The notes beneath the pieces were generated by a model that saw nothing but the letters and a program-made list of their open reading frames with translations, was not told the origin of the DNA and ran no database searches. A stretch of DNA of 64,000 bases from Zanthoxylum bungeanum (Eukaryota; Streptophyta; Magnoliopsida; Sapindales; Rutaceae), in assembly GCA_019454045.1 (NCBI GenBank), contig SKCR01001886.1:1-64000 (forward strand). The letters run 5' to 3'. Each line of letters starts with the position of its first letter. Position 1 is the stretch's first letter. This document shows, piece by piece, positions 60,301-64,000 of the stretch. The position numbers were made by a program, and so were the translations under genes.

Positions 60301-60484
60301 TTCCAAATACCAGTTACTATAAAACCTTATTAAGCGGGGATATTCCATAAAGTGTCATACACTTTAAATCTAATAAAATTAAATGAAAGCATGCATGTAT
60401 CAAGTAAAGACAAGAACAAACATTAGATTTTAAAGGGCTAATCATATCGGGGTTTCCAGAATCAGACTCGCTCTGATACCATTT
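57320..60484 (-). other. F internal region, non-coding
   Basis: Polypurine tract at 57320-57332 (minus), primer site at 60470-60481. Between them there is no coding frame of note, only a striking hairpin at 58463-58541. A direct repeat around CACAGCAGAGG..C.GTCTCG occurs at 59940 and 60222. Confidence 0.75.
58463..58541. repeat. Perfect 36-bp inverted repeat (hairpin)
   Basis: Arms 58463-58498 and 58506-58541 are exact reverse complements, with a 7-base loop (AGCAATA). Read base by base, no mismatch was found over 36 bp. The left arm starts AAGACTTATCCGAGTC. An RNA across it would form a long uninterrupted stem. Confidence 0.95.
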
Positions 60485-63099
60485 TGTTGGGGATTTTAAG
60501 GGGGAATATCGGTAACGCAGCGGAATCGCGGAAAATCAAATATTTTCCGATTTCTAAATTTTTTTCTCGGATCAATTAAATAAACTTATTTATTTAATTA
60601 TCCAATTATCAAATTCTGAAAAATTACACAAGAGATCAAATTTCTTGGTAATTACCGAATTGCCCCAAAACTTTGTAAATTGATTATTTTAGCCCAAAAA
60701 TTATCAAATATAATTTTGGATGATTCTAAATCATTTCTAAAATATTTTTCAACACATCTAATGTACCAAATCATATTTCACACAAATCCCCAATTTTTGA
60801 GTAATTGCCGTGAGCACCCCAAATTTTCAAGTAATTGTATTTTGGTCCCTTTGGTTCAAAACATGCCAAGATCAAATCCAATCAACCCAAAAATTTACAT
60901 GCATCATATTCATACCATAATACATCACATATATGAAAATCCCGAAATTTGGAGTGGGTTATGAACCCTAATTTTTCAATTTTATCAAATTGTCCAATTT
61001 CACCAAATTTACAAAATCCAACACTTTAATCCATTCAATACTTCACCAATCTAGCCTCACCACTTTGAAACAACTCTATAACAATTCTAGGTCACCAAGG
61101 AGTGGCTTACTAACTCTAGAATGGCAACTTTGATTTTCAAAGAATCAAAAGTAAGCTTTAAAACAAGTTTAAGCTCACTTACATGCATCAATCTTTCACA
61201 CAAGTTCTCAACCAAATAAACACAAAATATAATAGAAGAAAGAACATCAAAGCAACACAAAATGATGCCAAGCATGTTAGAAACAATTTCCATGTTGAAA
61301 GCTTTAAAGAAAGACTTACAAAATCCAAGTTTTAAAGCCATTTCTCCTTTGGCCTTCAAGCTTTTCTCTCAACTTTCTTTTATGTTTATTTTGTGTATTT
61401 GAACTTCTTAAACCCTAAAAATGAAACAAAACAATATATACCTCCTCCAAAATGAGCCTTGGCCGAAATTTAGGGAGAAATAAATAAAATATCTAGATAT
61501 TTTGCTTTTGTTTCATTTAAAGATTTATCAACTTGTTTTGATTTTATCATTACACTTTAAAGATTCCAAACAAGTCAACAATGGCAACTTAAAAAATATA
61601 ACACTTATATTTAATAAGGTCATGGCCAAAAATTACAAAAGAAAAAAGAAATAGATATTTTCATTTTAAACAATTTAATCAAATATCTAAAGAAGTCAAA
61701 ACCATTTTGACAACATTTTCCTTTAAGTATAAAGTCAACAATTTACACTTATAATCATTTCCTAACTTTATCATTTGGTAAGATATTTATATTTTAATTA
61801 TATTAATTATTTAACAATTAAATATTTAATCAATTAATTAAATACAAATATCTCAAATATATGTATTATATTTACTTTAAATATCTCAAATACATATATA
61901 AATGATATATGTCAAATACCTTTTTTTGATAATTTATTAATGTGTATTTAATAATATCATATATTAAATACAAATACACATTAATTAGGAAATGACGGTT
62001 CGACCTGTTTGCATGTATTTTTCATTTAACATTTAAACGATTTATAAATAATCATCAATATTCATAAAAGTTGCCATAATGCTCTACGAGTATATTTCAT
62101 TATTGAGACTCTCTAAATTCAGGTATATCCGTCACAAAATCCAATTTCGTGTCCATAATTTACCCACCCTTAAATTATGACGACCACTGATAAACTAGCT
62201 GAATCATACAGGTCGAGGTCATTGCATACGTATAATCCCTCCGTCACAGGTATCCGGATAATCCTAGAGATATAGATGTAAACGTCAAATCTCTATAGGT
62301 ATTATCTCGTCGACGATTCTATTAGCAATCTATAAATAACATTCGGAACTCATTTCCGAAGTATAATATGGCTATAGATTTAACTGATTGCTAATCACAT
62401 ATGGACTACCTATGCTCTGTACACAGAACTGACGGATCTTATCTTGACACACACAGGATATCCTGAGGATCGGTCCACACCCAACGAACAGGCGGAGGTC
62501 TGATCTAAATAGATCGGTGACGTGACTGCCATCTAAGTGTGGAGGATGTCTCATACATCCACAGTGGTGTCTCAAGTCGAAGGACCACTATGCTACTCAA
62601 CCCGAGAATATTCTTATTGACGTTGGTGTACCATCCATTAAGAATCTTCGGTGAGTCGTTCAATGTTTATCCACTATAAACACCTACACGTCTATACGAG
62701 TCTCCCAAGACTCATGGTTCATTGGGATAAACCATCGGACCAAGTCTCGATATACGACATGTACCGGTCTCAGCCGATTTGACTAACCGACCCGTGTTAG
62801 TAAATCTTGACCAATAATAGTATTTGATAATATACATTTAGCAGTGACACTTCCCAATGTCAATTACAAACTAGTTTTGTAACTGTGTACTGCATTATAT
62901 ATTATCGGGCCTTTGTCTAATATATACATATCACTAAACCACATTTAGTTTCAATCTAATAGTAATTAGATCGAATACGTATATAAAAACAAGAGGTGTA
63001 ACCACTAAGAAAGTAATATCATGGAAAAATGGGATGTTCGTATTCATGAATCATACATAAATACGGTCCGGATTGGCGCTCTGAGCACCAACCCCAACA
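60485..63099 (-). repeat. F upper (5') LTR
   Basis: Full-length partner of 54878-57319 with an extra AT-rich segment at about 61755-61915. The primer site adjoins its low end (60470-60481). Confidence 0.9.
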
Positions 63100-64000
63100 T
63101 AAACTCATAGGACTCATGTGTGTGTGTGTATATATATATATATAAATATTCATTTAGATGCATTAGGGTCATGTGCAAAACGCTTTCAATTTTCGTATTC
63201 TACATTTTCTGCACAGAAATCGGCATACCGGTCCCCTACATCGACATATCGGTGACCCTACTCTGCCTTGGGCAAACTTGCATGCTCTATGGAACCAGAC
63301 TACTCAATACCGATCCCCCATACCGGTCAATTGGAGTTTACACAGTCACTGGAACATGGACAGTCCATATCAGTCCCCATACCAGTGAACCAACCGACAT
63401 ATTGGCCTCCATATCGGTCAATAATCTAGTATTGTACTTTAATCTTCAATGGTAATATAGCTGTTATACTTTGGTAGACCGTCATACCGGTCGTAGCAGA
63501 GAGCATGGGCAGATTTACACATTATCTATAAATTGAACCCCAAATATATTTTTTCATAGTTATTCAACCGTCATATAATTTCCTCTAAGTAAAAAACAGA
63601 GAGTTTTACAAAATATTTATCATCATATACACTCTCATTATCAAAGCTCACTACATACATGTTCATATCATTTAGCGAGCTTAGAATATTTAGGTTAGCA
63701 ACTCACAACTTTAATTTTCTTATCTTTTGTGAGTGCTCAAGTGTGTTGTACTTTATATCATCTTCATATCATTTAGCGAGCTTAGAATATTTGGATTAAC
63801 AACTCATAACTTTAATTTTCTTATCTTTTGTGAGTGCTCAAGTGTGTTGTACTTTAATCTTCATATCTTATACACTTGTAGTTGGGAAATCCCTTTGTGA
63901 GTGAGTATACTCAAAATGGTGATTTGTAAAAAGTTTGTGAGTGAGCCTATGAACAAAACTCATTGTAAAGGTTTAAGAGTGAGCATTTGGAAATATCTTG
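63100..64000 (+). repeat. 3' LTR of D, right part (runs off the window)
   Basis: Resumes the D LTR after F and matches 50805-51610. It includes a TG/TA microsatellite at 63118-63146 and a local duplication of about 90 bp (63660-63850, with GTGAGTGCTCAAGTGTGTTG twice). The LTR end and any target duplication lie beyond 64000. Confidence 0.88.

Larger units (their letters stand above)
54878..63099 (-). mobile_element. LARD-like LTR element F, no coding capacity
   Basis: An 8,222-bp element in the 3' LTR of D with the perfect 5-bp duplication TAAAC (54873-54877 and 63100-63104). LTRs: 54878-57319 (2,442 bp) and 60485-63099 (2,615 bp), starting TGTTGGGG and ending ACCCCAACA. On the minus strand a primer site TGGTATCAGAGC (60481-60470) follows the upper LTR, and a purine tract AAGTGGGAGAAAT (57332-57320) precedes the lower one, so the element reads right to left. 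The internal region (3,165 bp) has no gag or pol. It must rely on proteins of an autonomous copia-type partner. Confidence 0.92.
50616..64000 (+). mobile_element. Deleted copia-type element D hosting C and F
   Basis: Plus-strand order: 5' LTR from TGTTAGAGAC (50616) to 54148, holding solo LTR C; primer-like site TGGTATTAGAGC (54151-54162); a gag remnant (54204-54666); 3' LTR from about 54731, interrupted by F (54878-63099) and running off the window at 64000. The 3' LTR lacks roughly its first 60 bp and the polypurine tract, because an internal deletion joins gag directly to LTR sequence. Without C the 5' LTR is about 1.36 kb. The right-hand target duplication (GTTAC expected) is outside the window. 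Confidence 0.85.

Noticed and set aside
61087..61359. Open frame recurring in both F LTRs (also 55488-55685)
   Set aside because: The recurrence is explained by the LTR duplication; the frames differ in length and show no domain.

Overview
This is a plant nuclear window, almost certainly from a eudicot. It holds one intact host gene with canonical GT-AG introns, two broken host-gene copies, and a dense, multiply nested pile of hAT-type DNA elements and LTR retrotransposons. No prokaryotic, organellar or CRISPR features were seen. All calls come from reading the sequence; no database search was possible.

Layout: (1) 1-6.5 kb is AT-rich intergenic DNA with a 716-bp hAT-like MITE (251-966), a diverged LTR-like segment (about 1850-2883) and a decayed hAT transposon (2892-4682) that still shows BED zinc-finger and dimerisation-domain remnants. 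(2) 6.6-12.8 kb is an intact six-exon RBP47-type gene with three RRMs (445 aa, + strand). Its second intron carries two further MITEs, each with an 8-bp target duplication. (3) 15.8-24.3 kb is a non-autonomous retroelement-like unit (called G here). It has two LTR-like repeats, a broken gag-like gene of the 'putative gypsy type transposon' kind, and minisatellites; a 2.2-kb solo LTR (copy A) sits in its first repeat. (4) 24.3-33.6 kb plus 47.1-48.4 kb is a minus-strand tandem Ty1/copia array: two degenerate gag-pol units share one middle LTR. (5) 33.6-47.1 kb is a 13.5-kb minus-strand Ty3/gypsy (Tat/Ogre-like) element E inserted in the upper copia LTR. E has lost nearly all of pol. Its lower LTR is in turn broken by element B, of the same LTR family as A, and next to B lies an intronless, disabled copy of a LOG-type cytokinin-activating gene. 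(6) 49.6-50.6 kb is a broken serine carboxypeptidase-like gene fragment. (7) 50.6-64 kb is a deleted plus-strand copia element D that carries a solo LTR (copy C) in one LTR and an 8.2-kb coding-free LARD-like element F in the other.

Relative ages can be read from the nesting: copia array, then E, then B; and SCPL fragment, then D, then C and F independently. A, C, F and E have 5-bp target duplications (E's with one mismatch). The hAT-type elements have 8-bp duplications.

The host gene that is probably functional is RBP47. The observations most worth following are the LOG retrocopy embedded in nested retroelements, a perfect 36-bp hairpin in F, the G-box-rich LTR family (A/B/C), and the SCPL fragment whose catalytic serine codon is gone.
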